From the NCBI RefSeq assembly GCF_016805305.1, contig NZ_JAERQN010000006.1:186001-250000 (forward strand): a stretch of DNA of 64,000 bases, given 5' to 3'. The stretch comes from Falsiroseomonas ponticola (GTDB lineage: Bacteria; Pseudomonadota; Alphaproteobacteria; Acetobacterales; Acetobacteraceae). The notes under the pieces were generated by a model. The model was given only the letters and a program-made list of their open reading frames with translations. It searched no databases and was not told the origin of the DNA. Made by a program: the position numbers and the translations under genes. Below are positions 35,104 to 43,815 of this stretch, in pieces (the stretch's first letter is position 1; every line of letters starts with the position of its first letter).

Positions 35104-37533
35104 ATGTCAGTGGTGGTGACCGGCGCCGTGCCGGGCACGATCTTCGAGAATGCGCGACCCGACGACTGGTCCGCCACCCTGGCCTTTTCCGCCGCGGTGC
35201 TGGACGTCGCCCTGACGGGCGACGGCGCGGGCGCCTTCTCCGCCACGCTGGACGGGGCGGGCCGCAGCGTCCGCATCACGCCCGCCGCCGTCTTCGATGC
35301 GGAGACGCTGGGCGATGGCTTCGTCTTCCGCTTCGGCCTGTCCGTGCGCACCGCGTCCGGCTGGGTGGCGCTGCCCGCCAGCTACGCGGTGCAGCTGGTC
35401 GGCACGGATGACACGCCGCCGCAGAACCTCCGCTTCTTCAACGGCGGCATGGTGCTGGCCACCGATGTCGGCGCCGATATCGGCCTGCTGCTGGCCGATG
35501 ACCCCGATTCGGCCGGCCCGCTGGAATACAGCGTCGCCTGGCCCGATTCCGCCTTCTTCGAGGTGGTGGGCACCATGCTGCGGCTGCGCCCGGGCATCGA
35601 CCTGATCGGCCAGGGCGGCACGGTGCGCGACGTGATCATCGAGGTCTCGGACGGCCGCAACACCGCCGCCTTCACGCTGCCCGTCACCATCCTCCAGCCC
35701 GGCCCCCTGCCCGCCTTCACGATCACGGATGGCACGGAAGCGGCGGAATCGCTCGTCGGCGGCGCCGGCGCCGATGCCATCTTCGGCCATGGCGGCAACG
35801 ACACCCTCGCCGCCCTCGATGGCAATGACAGCCTGGGCGGCGGCGCGGGCAACGACAACATGGATGGCGGCGCCGGCAACGATACGATGCTGGGCGGGGA
35901 CGGCAATGATTCGCTGGTGGGCGGCACCGGCAATGATTCCATCGAGGGCGGCGCGGGCAACGACCTGGTGACCGCCAGCGGCGGCAACGACACCGCCCTT
36001 GGCGGCGCGGGCAACGATACGCTGCGCGGCGGATCGGGCACCGATCGCCTGGCGGGGGAGGATGGGGCGGACCAGCTCGATGGCTCCACCGGCGCCGATA
36101 CGCTGGATGGCGGCGCCGGCGGCGATTCGCTGCTCGGCGGGACGGAGAACGACATCCTGCTCGGCGGCGCCGGCGCCGATACGCTGGATGGCGGCACGGA
36201 AGCCGATACGCTGGATGGCGGGGAGGACAACGACCTGCTGATGGGCGGCGACGCCGCCGATACGCTGCTGGGCGGCGCCGGCGACGACGTGCTGGATGGC
36301 GGCGCGGGCAATGACAGCCTGGTGGGCGGCGCCGGCAACGACACCTACATTGCCGATGCCGGGGACCGCTGGACCGAGCTGGCGAATGGCGGCATCGACG
36401 AGATCGTCACCGCCGGCGCCATGACCATCCCCGCCGAGATCGAGCGCCTGCGGCTGGCCACCGGCGCCGGCAACCTGGCGCTGTTCGGCGCCGCCGGGCC
36501 GGACAGCCTTTTCGGCAATGAGGGCGCCAACCTGCTGTCCGGCGGCGATGGCAACGACCTGCTGGATGGCGGCGCGGGCGCGGATTCGCTGCTGGGCGGC
36601 GCGGGCGATGACCGCCTGCTGGGCGGGACGGAGGCCGATACGCTGGATGGCGGCGCGGGGGCGGACCTGCTGGCCGGGGGCGACGGCGCCGATTCGATCG
36701 CGGGCGGCGATGGCGCGGACCTCGCCTTCGGCGGCGCCGGCGCCGATTCGCTGCTGGGCGGCGCGGGGAACGACGTGCTGAGCGGCAATGACGGGGATGA
36801 CTGGGCCTCCGGCGGCACGGGGCGGGACGTGCTGGCGGGCGGCGCCGGGGCGGACACGCTGATGGGGGCGGAGGGGGCCGACTGGCTGCAGGGCGATGCG
36901 GGGAACGACCTGCTGATCGCCGGGCCCGATGGCGGGGATGAGCTGCGCGGCGGCGCCGGCGCCGATACGCTGGATGCCCGCGCGCCGGACCGGGCCGGCA
37001 GCCTGCTGATCGGCGGCGCCGATGACGATGTCTTCCTCATCGACTCGACGCGCGACGTGATCGTGGAGGAACCGGGCGGCGGCAATGACTGGCTGCAGGC
37101 CGACCTTGCCGGCGGCGGCTACATCCTGCCGGCGCAGGTGGAGAACCTGCTGCTGCTCGGCACGCTCGTCACCGGCACGGGCAATGCGCTGCCCAACATC
37201 CTCCGCGGCAACGCGCTGGCGAACCTGCTGCTGGGCGCCGCGGGCGCGGATACGCTGCAGGGCGGCGGCGGCGGCGATACGCTGACGGGCGGCGCGGGCA
37301 ACGACCTGTTCGCCATGGAGGCCGCGGGCGGCGCGGATATCGTCACAGACTTCACGCGGGGCGAGGATCGCCTCGGCATCCCCGCCGCGCTCCACGCCTC
37401 CGCCGCCGCGGTGCTCGCGGCCTTCCAGGCCACCGCGGATGGCGCGCTGCTGCCGCTCGGCACCGGGCACAGCGTGCTGCTGGCGGGCGTGTCGCCAACC
37501 ACGCTCGGCGCCGCCGACATCGTCATCCTCTAG
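35104..37533 (+). CDS. Large RTX (hemolysin-type calcium-binding repeat) protein
   Basis: An 809-residue acidic protein without an N-terminal signal peptide. Residues 1 to about 210 form beta-rich, Ig/cadherin-like modules. From about 215 to 750 there are dozens of GGxGxDxLxGG nonapeptides in blocks, interrupted by inter-block segments (one around residues 415-460, another around 640-700). The last 70 residues are the usual hydrophobic RTX end. Such proteins are secreted by type I systems through a C-terminal signal and fold on binding calcium outside. No enzymatic domain or type I transporter genes are seen here. An adhesin or surface-layer role is possible. Confidence 0.92.
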   Translation: MSVVVTGAVPGTIFENARPDDWSATLAFSAAVLDVALTGDGAGAFSATLDGAGRSVRITPAAVFDAETLGDGFVFRFGLSVRTASGWVALPASYAVQLVGTDDTPPQNLRFFNGGMVLATDVGADIGLLLADDPDSAGPLEYSVAWPDSAFFEVVGTMLRLRPGIDLIGQGGTVRDVIIEVSDGRNTAAFTLPVTILQPGPLPAFTITDGTEAAESLVGGAGADAIFGHGGNDTLAALDGNDSLGGGAGNDNMDGGAGNDTMLGGDGNDSLVGGTGNDSIEGGAGNDLVTASGGNDTALGGAGNDTLRGGSGTDRLAGEDGADQLDGSTGADTLDGGAGGDSLLGGTENDILLGGAGADTLDGGTEADTLDGGEDNDLLMGGDAADTLLGGAGDDVLDGGAGNDSLVGGAGNDTYIADAGDRWTELANGGIDEIVTAGAMTIPAEIERLRLATGAGNLALFGAAGPDSLFGNEGANLLSGGDGNDLLDGGAGADSLLGGAGDDRLLGGTEADTLDGGAGADLLAGGDGADSIAGGDGADLAFGGAGADSLLGGAGNDVLSGNDGDDWASGGTGRDVLAGGAGADTLMGAEGADWLQGDAGNDLLIAGPDGGDELRGGAGADTLDARAPDRAGSLLIGGADDDVFLIDSTRDVIVEEPGGGNDWLQADLAGGGYILPAQVENLLLLGTLVTGTGNALPNILRGNALANLLLGAAGADTLQGGGGGDTLTGGAGNDLFAMEAAGGADIVTDFTRGEDRLGIPAALHASAAAVLAAFQATADGALLPLGTGHSVLLAGVSPTTLGAADIVIL

Positions 37534-38313
37534 CTATCGCACCACGTCGCGATAGGCGTGCCAGGTCGCATGCCCGATCAGCGGCAGCACCAGCGCGAGC
37601 CCGAGGAAGAAGGGCACCAGCGCCATCGCCGTGAACACCACGATCAGCCCGGCCCAGAGCGCCATGGCCCGCCAGTTGCGCGTCACCGCGGTGACGGAGA
37701 CCACCACCGCCTCGAAGGCCGAGATGTCGCGGTCGATGATCATCGGGATGGAGACGGCGGAGATGGCGAAGGACACGCAGGCGAGGACGAAGCCGAAGCC
37801 CGTGCCGATGATGAGGAAGGGCAGCAGGTTGTCGGAGCGCAGCATCGCCATCGGCAGCGTCTCGATCGCCGGGGAGAAGCCGAGGCCGAAGAACAGCGCG
37901 AAGAGCAGCCCGGCGATGCGGATCCAGAAGAGGTGGATCAGCAGCAGCCCCGCGCCCACCAGGGCGAGCTGCGTGCCGTTCCGCCGGAAGGCGGCGGCAC
38001 AGGCGATGAAATCCGTCTCCTCCCCCCGCTCGCGCCGCCGGCTGACCTCATAGAGACCCGCGCCCAGCAGCGGCGCCACCACGAAGAAGCCGGCGGTGGC
38101 GGGCAGGATCGCCCAGGCCACGCCCACCTGCAGCAGCAGCACCACCAGCGCCCAGCCCGCGACGACGATGGCGCCGCCATAGACGAAGCCGAGATGCGGC
38201 ACCGCCATCAGGTCCTGCCACCCGGCCGCGAGCCAGCGCCAGGGTCGGTCATTCGGCACGATCGCGATGTCGGGCATCCCGGTCTTCGCCGCGGGCATGG
38301 TGTCGCCATTCAT
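37534..38313 (-). CDS. DUF2189 domain membrane protein
   Basis: A 259-residue multi-pass membrane protein (about six helices) of the DUF2189 family. Recognisable features are the N-terminal WLAAGWQDLMAVPHLGFVYGG and the long central hydrophobic core. The family function is unknown, though members often lie near cytochrome oxidase genes. It is transcribed divergently from ccoN. Its stop codon directly abuts that of the RTX gene (CTAGCTA across 37530-37536), leaving no intergenic base. Confidence 0.88.
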   Translation of the reverse strand: MNGDTMPAAKTGMPDIAIVPNDRPWRWLAAGWQDLMAVPHLGFVYGGAIVVAGWALVVLLLQVGVAWAILPATAGFFVVAPLLGAGLYEVSRRRERGEETDFIACAAAFRRNGTQLALVGAGLLLIHLFWIRIAGLLFALFFGLGFSPAIETLPMAMLRSDNLLPFLIIGTGFGFVLACVSFAISAVSIPMIIDRDISAFEAVVVSVTAVTRNWRAMALWAGLIVVFTAMALVPFFLGLALVLPLIGHATWHAYRDVVR

Positions 38314-38383
38314 CGGGGTGGTTCCATCGTCACGGGGCGGTTTCCTCGATGGGCACCTTAGCGGCGCGACCCCTCCCCGGGAA

Positions 38384-38397
38384 TTGATCCGCATCAA
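38384..38397 (+). promoter_or_regulatory. Perfect FNR/FixK box upstream of ccoN
   Basis: TTGATCCGCATCAA is an exact TTGAT-N4-ATCAA palindrome, 84 bp before the ccoN ATG. This is the classic binding site of FNR/FixK-type regulators, which switch on cbb3 oxidase genes under low oxygen. The box lies between divergent genes and could also influence the DUF2189 gene, whose start is 70 bp to the left. Confidence 0.9.
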
Positions 38398-38481
38398 GGA
38401 CGCCCACACTGGGAAGCTGTCATCTGGCCCCACAGCGCCGGTCCGATCGCGACCGTGGCGTGCGCAGGGGAGACTGATGCG

Positions 38482-39981
38482 ATGGCTGTAGCAGGCTACG
38501 CCGCGAACGAGGCCGGGACGGCCACGGTTGCGCGGCCCGAGCCCTATGTGGAGGCGCCGATCCGCGCCTTCGCGATTGCAACCGTCTTCTGGGGAGTCGT
38601 GGGCTTCCTGGTGGGCGTCGTGATCGCTTCGCAGCTGGCCTGGCCGCTGCTGAACCTCGACCTGGAATGGACGACCTTCGGGCGCTTCCGCCCCGTCCAC
38701 ACCAGCGCCGTGATCTTCGCCTTCGGCGGCAATGCGCTGTTCACCACCAGCCTCTACGTCGTGCAGCGCACCTGCCGCGCGCGGCTGTTCGGCGGGGAGC
38801 CGATGGGCTGGTTCCTCTTCTGGGGCTACCAGTTCGTCATCGTCACCGCCGCGCTGGGCTACGTGCTCGGCGTGACGCAGGGCAAGGAATATGCCGAGCC
38901 CGAGTGGTACGTGGACCTCTGGCTGACGGTCGTCTGGGTGCACTACCTCGTCGCCTTCGGCGGCACGATCCTGCGCCGGGAAGAGCCCCACATCTACGTG
39001 GCGAACTGGTTCTACCTGGCCTTCATCGTCACCGTGGCCATGCTGCATATCGGCAACAACCTGGCGCTTCCCATCAGCTTCGGCAGCGCCAAGAGCTACG
39101 GCCTGGCATCCGGCGTGCAGGATGCGATGATCCAGTGGTGGTACGGCCACAACGCGGTGGGCTTCTTCCTGACCGCGGGCTTCCTCGGCATGATGTACTA
39201 CTTCATCCCGAAGCAGGCGGAACGGCCGGTCTATTCCTACCGGCTGTCCATCGTGCACTTCTGGTCGCTCATCTTCCTCTACATCTGGGCCGGCCCGCAC
39301 CACCTGCACTACACCGCGCTGCCGGACTGGGCGCAGACGCTCGGCATGGTGTTCAGCATCATGCTGTGGATGCCGAGCTGGGGCGGCATGATCAACGGGA
39401 TCATGACGCTGTCGGGCGCCTGGGACAAACTCCGCACCAATCCCGGCCTCCGCTTCTCCGTCACCGCGGTCGGCTTCTACGGCATGTCCACCTTCGAAGG
39501 GCCGGTCATGTCCATCAAGGCGGTGAACGCGCTGTCGCACTACACCGACTGGACCATCGGCCATGTGCACAGCGGCGCCATGGGCTGGGTCGGCTTCGTC
39601 ACCTTCGGCGCGCTCTACTGGCTGTTCCCGCGGCTCTGGGCGAAGAAGGGCCTGTACAGCGAGAAGCTGGTGTCGTGGCACTTCTGGATCGCGACGCTCG
39701 GCATCGTCCTCTACATCACCGCGATGTGGGTGTCGGGCATCCTGCAGGGCCTGATGTGGCGCGCCTATGACGAGCTCGGCTTCCTGCAGTACAGCTTCAT
39801 CGAGACCGTGGCCGCGATGCACCCCTACTACGTCATCCGCGTGCTGGGCGGCCTGCTCTACCTCAGCGGCTCCCTCATCATGGTCTACAACCTCTGGATG
39901 ACCGTGACCCGTGGCGAAAGCGAGGAAGCGGCCGCGCTTCCCGTCTCCTCCGCCATGCCCGTCCCGGCTCCGGCCGAATAA
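38482..39981 (+). CDS. ccoN: Cytochrome cbb3 oxidase subunit I
   Basis: A 499-residue catalytic subunit with 12 transmembrane helices, reducing oxygen to water with high affinity. Haem and copper ligands visible are His in [19 protein letters not shown], the CuB His in [10 protein letters not shown], the His pair in [14 protein letters not shown] and the two His in [14 protein letters not shown] 38482 is favoured by AGGGGAG nine bases upstream. An in-frame GTG at 38455 would add nine residues. Confidence 0.97.
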   Translation: MAVAGYAANEAGTATVARPEPYVEAPIRAFAIATVFWGVVGFLVGVVIASQLAWPLLNLDLEWTTFGRFRPVHTSAVIFAFGGNALFTTSLYVVQRTCRARLFGGEPMGWFLFWGYQFVIVTAALGYVLGVTQGKEYAEPEWYVDLWLTVVWVHYLVAFGGTILRREEPHIYVANWFYLAFIVTVAMLHIGNNLALPISFGSAKSYGLASGVQDAMIQWWYGHNAVGFFLTAGFLGMMYYFIPKQAERPVYSYRLSIVHFWSLIFLYIWAGPHHLHYTALPDWAQTLGMVFSIMLWMPSWGGMINGIMTLSGAWDKLRTNPGLRFSVTAVGFYGMSTFEGPVMSIKAVNALSHYTDWTIGHVHSGAMGWVGFVTFGALYWLFPRLWAKKGLYSEKLVSWHFWIATLGIVLYITAMWVSGILQGLMWRAYDELGFLQYSFIETVAAMHPYYVIRVLGGLLYLSGSLIMVYNLWMTVTRGESEEAAALPVSSAMPVPAPAE

Positions 39982-39994
39982 GGAGGACCGGACG

Positions 39995-40723
39995 ATGCGC
40001 TGGTTCAATCACGGAATCATCGAGAAGAACCTGATCCTGATGGGCGTGCTCACGCTCATCACGGTCTCCATCGGCGGGCTCGCGCAGATCGTGCCGCTGT
40101 TCACGGTGGAAAGCACGATCGAGCGCGTGCAGGGCGTGCGCCCCTACACGCCGCTCGAGCTGATGGGCCGCAACATCTACATCCGCGAAGGCTGCTACGT
40201 CTGCCACAGCCAGATGGTGCGCCCCTTCCGGGACGAGCTGGAGCGCTACGGCCACTACAGCCTGGCGGCGGAGAGCATGTTCGACCATCCCTTCCAGTGG
40301 GGATCGAAGCGCACGGGCCCGGACCTGGCGCGCGTCGGCGGCCGCTATTCGGATGACTGGCACGCGGCGCACCTGCGCAGCCCGCGCGCCGTGGTACCGG
40401 ACAGCATCATGCCGCCCTATGCCTTCCTCGACCGGCCGCTGGCCTATGACGACATCGCCGACCACCTGCGCGCCCAGCGCAATGTCGGCGTGCCCTACAG
40501 CGCGGAGATGATCGCCAATGCCCGCGCGGACCTGGAGACCCAGGCGCGCCCGGACCGTGACGCGAGCGCCTTCGCCACCCGCTACGGCCGTGCCCGCCAG
40601 GGCGTCTTCGACGGCAATGCCGGCGTGGTGACGGAGATGGATGCGCTGGTCGCCTATCTGCAGATGCTCGGCACGCTCGTCAGCTTCAGCGACGTGACGC
40701 CCGACCAGCTCCGGCAGCAGTGA
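39995..40723 (+). CDS. ccoO: Cytochrome cbb3 oxidase subunit II (mono-haem c)
   Basis: A 242-residue subunit with one N-terminal membrane anchor (around residues 10-32) and a periplasmic haem c site, CYVCHSQM. Distal Met candidates lie in the [10 protein letters not shown] segment. It relays electrons from CcoP to CcoN. AGGAGG lies eight bases upstream of the ATG, directly after the ccoN stop, so translation is strong and in step with ccoN. Confidence 0.97.
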   Translation: MRWFNHGIIEKNLILMGVLTLITVSIGGLAQIVPLFTVESTIERVQGVRPYTPLELMGRNIYIREGCYVCHSQMVRPFRDELERYGHYSLAAESMFDHPFQWGSKRTGPDLARVGGRYSDDWHAAHLRSPRAVVPDSIMPPYAFLDRPLAYDDIADHLRAQRNVGVPYSAEMIANARADLETQARPDRDASAFATRYGRARQGVFDGNAGVVTEMDALVAYLQMLGTLVSFSDVTPDQLRQQ

Positions 40724-40734
40724 GGAGCGGCACC

Positions 40735-40902
40735 ATGACCATCGCCGCCCTGCAGCCGATCTTCTCCACCCTCTGGGTGGTCTGGTTCTTCGTCCTGTTC
40801 ACCGGGATCCTGATCTACGTGCTGGCTCCCAAGCGCAAGCGTGGCTTCGAACGCGCCGGGGACATCCCCTTCCGCGACGACCCGCGCGACCGCCTGTCCT
40901 GA
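40735..40902 (+). CDS. ccoQ: Cytochrome cbb3 oxidase subunit CcoQ
   Basis: A 55-residue single-helix protein. The hydrophobic segment is around residues 8-32 (LWVVWFFVLFTGILIYVL), followed by the typical basic and polar PKRKRGFERAGDIPF tail. CcoQ stabilises the assembled oxidase. ATG 40735 is preceded by GAGGAG in the short gap after ccoO. Confidence 0.93.
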   Translation: MTIAALQPIFSTLWVVWFFVLFTGILIYVLAPKRKRGFERAGDIPFRDDPRDRLS

Positions 40903-40915
40903 GGAGTGTGACACC

Positions 40916-41788
40916 ATGCCCACCAAGATCGAGAAGGACAGCCTCACCGGCACCGACACCACGGGCCATGAGTGGGACGGGCTGAAGGAACTCAACACGC
41001 CACTGCCGCGGTGGTGGCTCTACGTGATGTACGCCACCATCGCCTTCGCCGCGGTCTGGGTCGTGCTCTACCCCGCCTTCCCCTTCCAGGGGGCGACGGG
41101 CGTCACGGGCTGGATCGCCCGCGAAGCGGTGGTCGGCGATGTGCGCGCCGCGCAGTCGCGGATGGAGCCGATGCTGGCCCGCATCCGTGCCAGCGACCCG
41201 CAGACCATCGCGGCGGACCCGACGCTGCGCGCCTTCGCGATCGCCGGCGGCCGCACCGCCTTCGCCAACAATTGCGCGGGCTGCCACGGCGCCGGCGGCC
41301 AGGGCGCGCAGGGCGGCTTCCCGTCGCTCGCCGATGACGACTGGATCTGGGGCGGCACGCATGACGCCATCCGCCACACCATCGCCAATGGCATCCGCGC
41401 CGGCGAAAGCGACGAGGAACGCACCAGCCAGATGCCGCGCTTCCTGGCCGATGGCGTGCTGACCCTGCCGCAGGTGAACGACACGGCGGAATACGTGCTC
41501 TCCCTCTCCAGCCGCTCCACCGATGCGGCCGCGGCGGGGCGCGGCGCGACCCTCTTCGCCGAGAACTGCGCCGCCTGCCATGGCGAACGCGGAGAGGGCA
41601 ACCGGGACGTCGGCGCGCCGCGCCTGTCGGACCAGATCTGGCTCTATGGCGGCGACAAGCCTTCCATCGTGCGCAGCATCGCCTATGCCCGCGCCGGCGT
41701 GATGCCGGCCTGGGGGCGCCGCCTCGACCCCGCCATCGTCAACATGCTGGCGGTCTATGTCCACGCGCTGGGCGGCGGCGAGAACTGA
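40916..41788 (+). CDS. ccoP: Cytochrome cbb3 oxidase subunit III (di-haem c)
   Basis: A 290-residue subunit with an N-terminal anchor (PRWWLYVMYATIAFAAVWVVL) and two periplasmic cytochrome c domains marked by CAGCHG and CAACHG. Axial Met candidates are in SQMPRF and GVMPAWG. It receives electrons from soluble cytochrome c or the bc1 complex and passes them to CcoO. ATG 40916 follows GAGGAG at a suitable distance. Confidence 0.96.
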   Translation: MPTKIEKDSLTGTDTTGHEWDGLKELNTPLPRWWLYVMYATIAFAAVWVVLYPAFPFQGATGVTGWIAREAVVGDVRAAQSRMEPMLARIRASDPQTIAADPTLRAFAIAGGRTAFANNCAGCHGAGGQGAQGGFPSLADDDWIWGGTHDAIRHTIANGIRAGESDEERTSQMPRFLADGVLTLPQVNDTAEYVLSLSSRSTDAAAAGRGATLFAENCAACHGERGEGNRDVGAPRLSDQIWLYGGDKPSIVRSIAYARAGVMPAWGRRLDPAIVNMLAVYVHALGGGEN

Positions 41789-41806
41789 GGCAGCAGGTCC
41801 GGTATC

Positions 41807-43336
41807 ATGAGCACGATCCAGCCGCCCGATCGCCTGAAGCCCGCGGCATCGAAGCCCCAGGGGACGACGCAGCAGGCCGCGGCGCCGACCTCGCTCTACG
41901 CGGATCGGCAGAAGGTCTACCCGAAGGCTGTGAAGGGCCCGGTGCGCCGGGCGAAATGGGCCGTGCTCATCCTCTGCCTCACGCTCTACTACCTCGTGCC
42001 CTGGCTGCGCTGGGACCGTGGTCCCGGCGCGCCGGACCAGGCGGTGCTGGTGGATATCACCAATGGCCGCCTGTTCTTCTTCTTCGTCGAGATCTGGCCG
42101 CAGGAGGTCTATTTCCTGACGGGCCTGCTGGTGCTGGGCGCCATCGGGCTGTTCGTCGCGACCAGCCTCTTCGGCCGCGTCTGGTGCGGCTTCACCTGCC
42201 CGCAGACGGTCTGGACGGACCTCTTCATGGCGGTGGAACGCCTGATCCAGGGCGACCGCAACGAACGCATGCGGCTCGACAAGCAGCCCTGGACGCTGGA
42301 GAAGCTGCGCAAGAAGGGCCTGACCCATGCGGCCTGGCTGCTGATCGCGGCGGCCACCGGCGGCGCCTGGATCATGTACTTCAACGATGCGCCGACCGTG
42401 ACGGTGGAGCTGCTGACCGGCGGCGCCTCGCTCGACGTCTATTTCTACTTCGGCCTCTTCACCGCCACGACCTATGTGCTGGCCGGCTGGGCGCGGGAAC
42501 AGGTCTGCACCTACATGTGCCCCTGGCCGCGCTTCCAGGCCGCGATGCTGGACGAGAATTCGCTGGTCGTGACCTATCGCGACTGGCGGGGCGAGCCGCG
42601 CGGCAAGGCCAAGGCCGATGGCGTGGGCGATTGCGTGGATTGCCAGGCCTGCGTGAATGTCTGCCCGACCGGCATCGACATCCGCGATGGCCAGCAGCTG
42701 GAATGCATCGGCTGCGGCCTCTGCATCGATGCCTGCGACGACATCATGACGCGGCTCGACCGCCCGACCGGCCTCATCGCCTTCGAGACGCTCTCGAACC
42801 TCGCCGCCTCCGCCGCCGCGACGAAGGCGCTGCCGCCCTCCCGCGCCCGCTGCGCCACGGGGATGGAGGCGCGCCGCATGCCGCGCTTCATCCGCCCGCG
42901 CACGCTGCTCTATGCCGGCATGCTCGGCGCCGTCATGGCGGTGATGCTCGGCGCCTGGCTGCTGCGGCAGACCGTGACGCTGTCGGTGCTGCGGGATCGC
43001 GCGCCGCTTTTCGTCACGCTGTCCGATGGCGGCATCCGCAACGCCTATACGCTGAAGATCGCCAACAAGGACCGCGACGTCGCCAGCTACGCGCTGGTGC
43101 TGGATGCCGGCACGCCCCTGCTGATGCAGGTGCAGGAAGCGGCCACGCCCGCGCCGGGCGAACGGCCCATGGTCACGACGCGCCCCGACGGCATCACGCA
43201 ATGGCGCGTGCTGCTGACGCAGCCGCCCGGCACGCCCACCCGCGCCTCCATCCCCGTCACCTTCCGCCTGGTCGATGGCCGGGGCCGGACCGTGGTCAGC
43301 GAACGCAGCATCTTCCTGGGACCCGAAGCCCGATGA
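41807..43336 (+). CDS. ccoG: Cytochrome cbb3 oxidase accessory protein CcoG
   Basis: A 509-residue polytopic iron-sulfur protein. Several membrane helices flank the cysteine motif VWCGFTCPQTVW and CTYMCPWPRFQAAML. The 2x[4Fe-4S] cluster lies in CVDCQACVNVCPTGIDI and CIGCGLCIDACDD. The C-terminal 150 residues form the IG-like periplasmic domain. CcoG is thought to reduce copper for delivery to the oxidase. It lies 18 bp after ccoP and overlaps ccoH (ATGA). Confidence 0.95.
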   Translation: MSTIQPPDRLKPAASKPQGTTQQAAAPTSLYADRQKVYPKAVKGPVRRAKWAVLILCLTLYYLVPWLRWDRGPGAPDQAVLVDITNGRLFFFFVEIWPQEVYFLTGLLVLGAIGLFVATSLFGRVWCGFTCPQTVWTDLFMAVERLIQGDRNERMRLDKQPWTLEKLRKKGLTHAAWLLIAAATGGAWIMYFNDAPTVTVELLTGGASLDVYFYFGLFTATTYVLAGWAREQVCTYMCPWPRFQAAMLDENSLVVTYRDWRGEPRGKAKADGVGDCVDCQACVNVCPTGIDIRDGQQLECIGCGLCIDACDDIMTRLDRPTGLIAFETLSNLAASAAATKALPPSRARCATGMEARRMPRFIRPRTLLYAGMLGAVMAVMLGAWLLRQTVTLSVLRDRAPLFVTLSDGGIRNAYTLKIANKDRDVASYALVLDAGTPLLMQVQEAATPAPGERPMVTTRPDGITQWRVLLTQPPGTPTRASIPVTFRLVDGRGRTVVSERSIFLGPEAR

Positions 43337-43815
43337 GCGACATGGTCATGAAGCCCGCCGCCCTGCCGCGGGACCGCTGGATTCCCTGGGCCTTCGTCGG
43401 CGGCATGCTGCTGGTGGTCGCGGTCAACCTGGTGCTGGTCTTCTTCGCCCTCACCACCTTCACCGGCGTCACCACCGGCCACGCCTATGACCGCGGCCGC
43501 ACCTACAACGACGTGATCGAGGCCGCGGCCCGCCAGGCCGCGCTCGGCTGGCGCGCGGATGTCACGCTGCGCGGCGGCAGCGTGGTGGTGACGGTGGTGG
43601 ATGCCGCCGGCGGCGCCGTGCCGGGCCGGCTGGAAGGCCACCTGCTGCGCCCGCTGGAAGGCACGGTCCAGCCGCTCGATTTCGCGGCGACGGCCACCGG
43701 CACCTTCCGCGCCGCGACGGGCCCGCGCGCGCCGGGCCAGTGGGATGCGGTTCTGCGGTTCACGGGGCCGGAGGGGCGGACGCTCGACCTCCGCCAGCGG
43801 ATGATCCTGCCATGA
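43333..43815 (+). CDS. ccoH: FixH/CcoH family protein
   Basis: A 160-residue protein with one N-terminal membrane helix (IPWAFVGGMLLVVAVNLVLVFF) and a periplasmic Ig-like beta-domain ending in LRQRMILP. FixH is needed for stable assembly of cbb3 oxidase. Both ends overlap its neighbours by ATGA, coupling it to ccoG and ccoI. Confidence 0.93.
   Translation: MSDMVMKPAALPRDRWIPWAFVGGMLLVVAVNLVLVFFALTTFTGVTTGHAYDRGRTYNDVIEAAARQAALGWRADVTLRGGSVVVTVVDAAGGAVPGRLEGHLLRPLEGTVQPLDFAATATGTFRAATGPRAPGQWDAVLRFTGPEGRTLDLRQRMILP

Noticed and set aside
35750-37330. Repeated short DNA units resembling an array
   Set aside because: These are codons of RTX nonapeptides (GGxGxDxLxGG) without constant-length repeats and unique spacers, so this is not a CRISPR array.
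35107-37470. A 787-codon antisense frame opposite the RTX gene
   Set aside because: It mirrors the RTX repeats and has no independent motif or plausible start signal.
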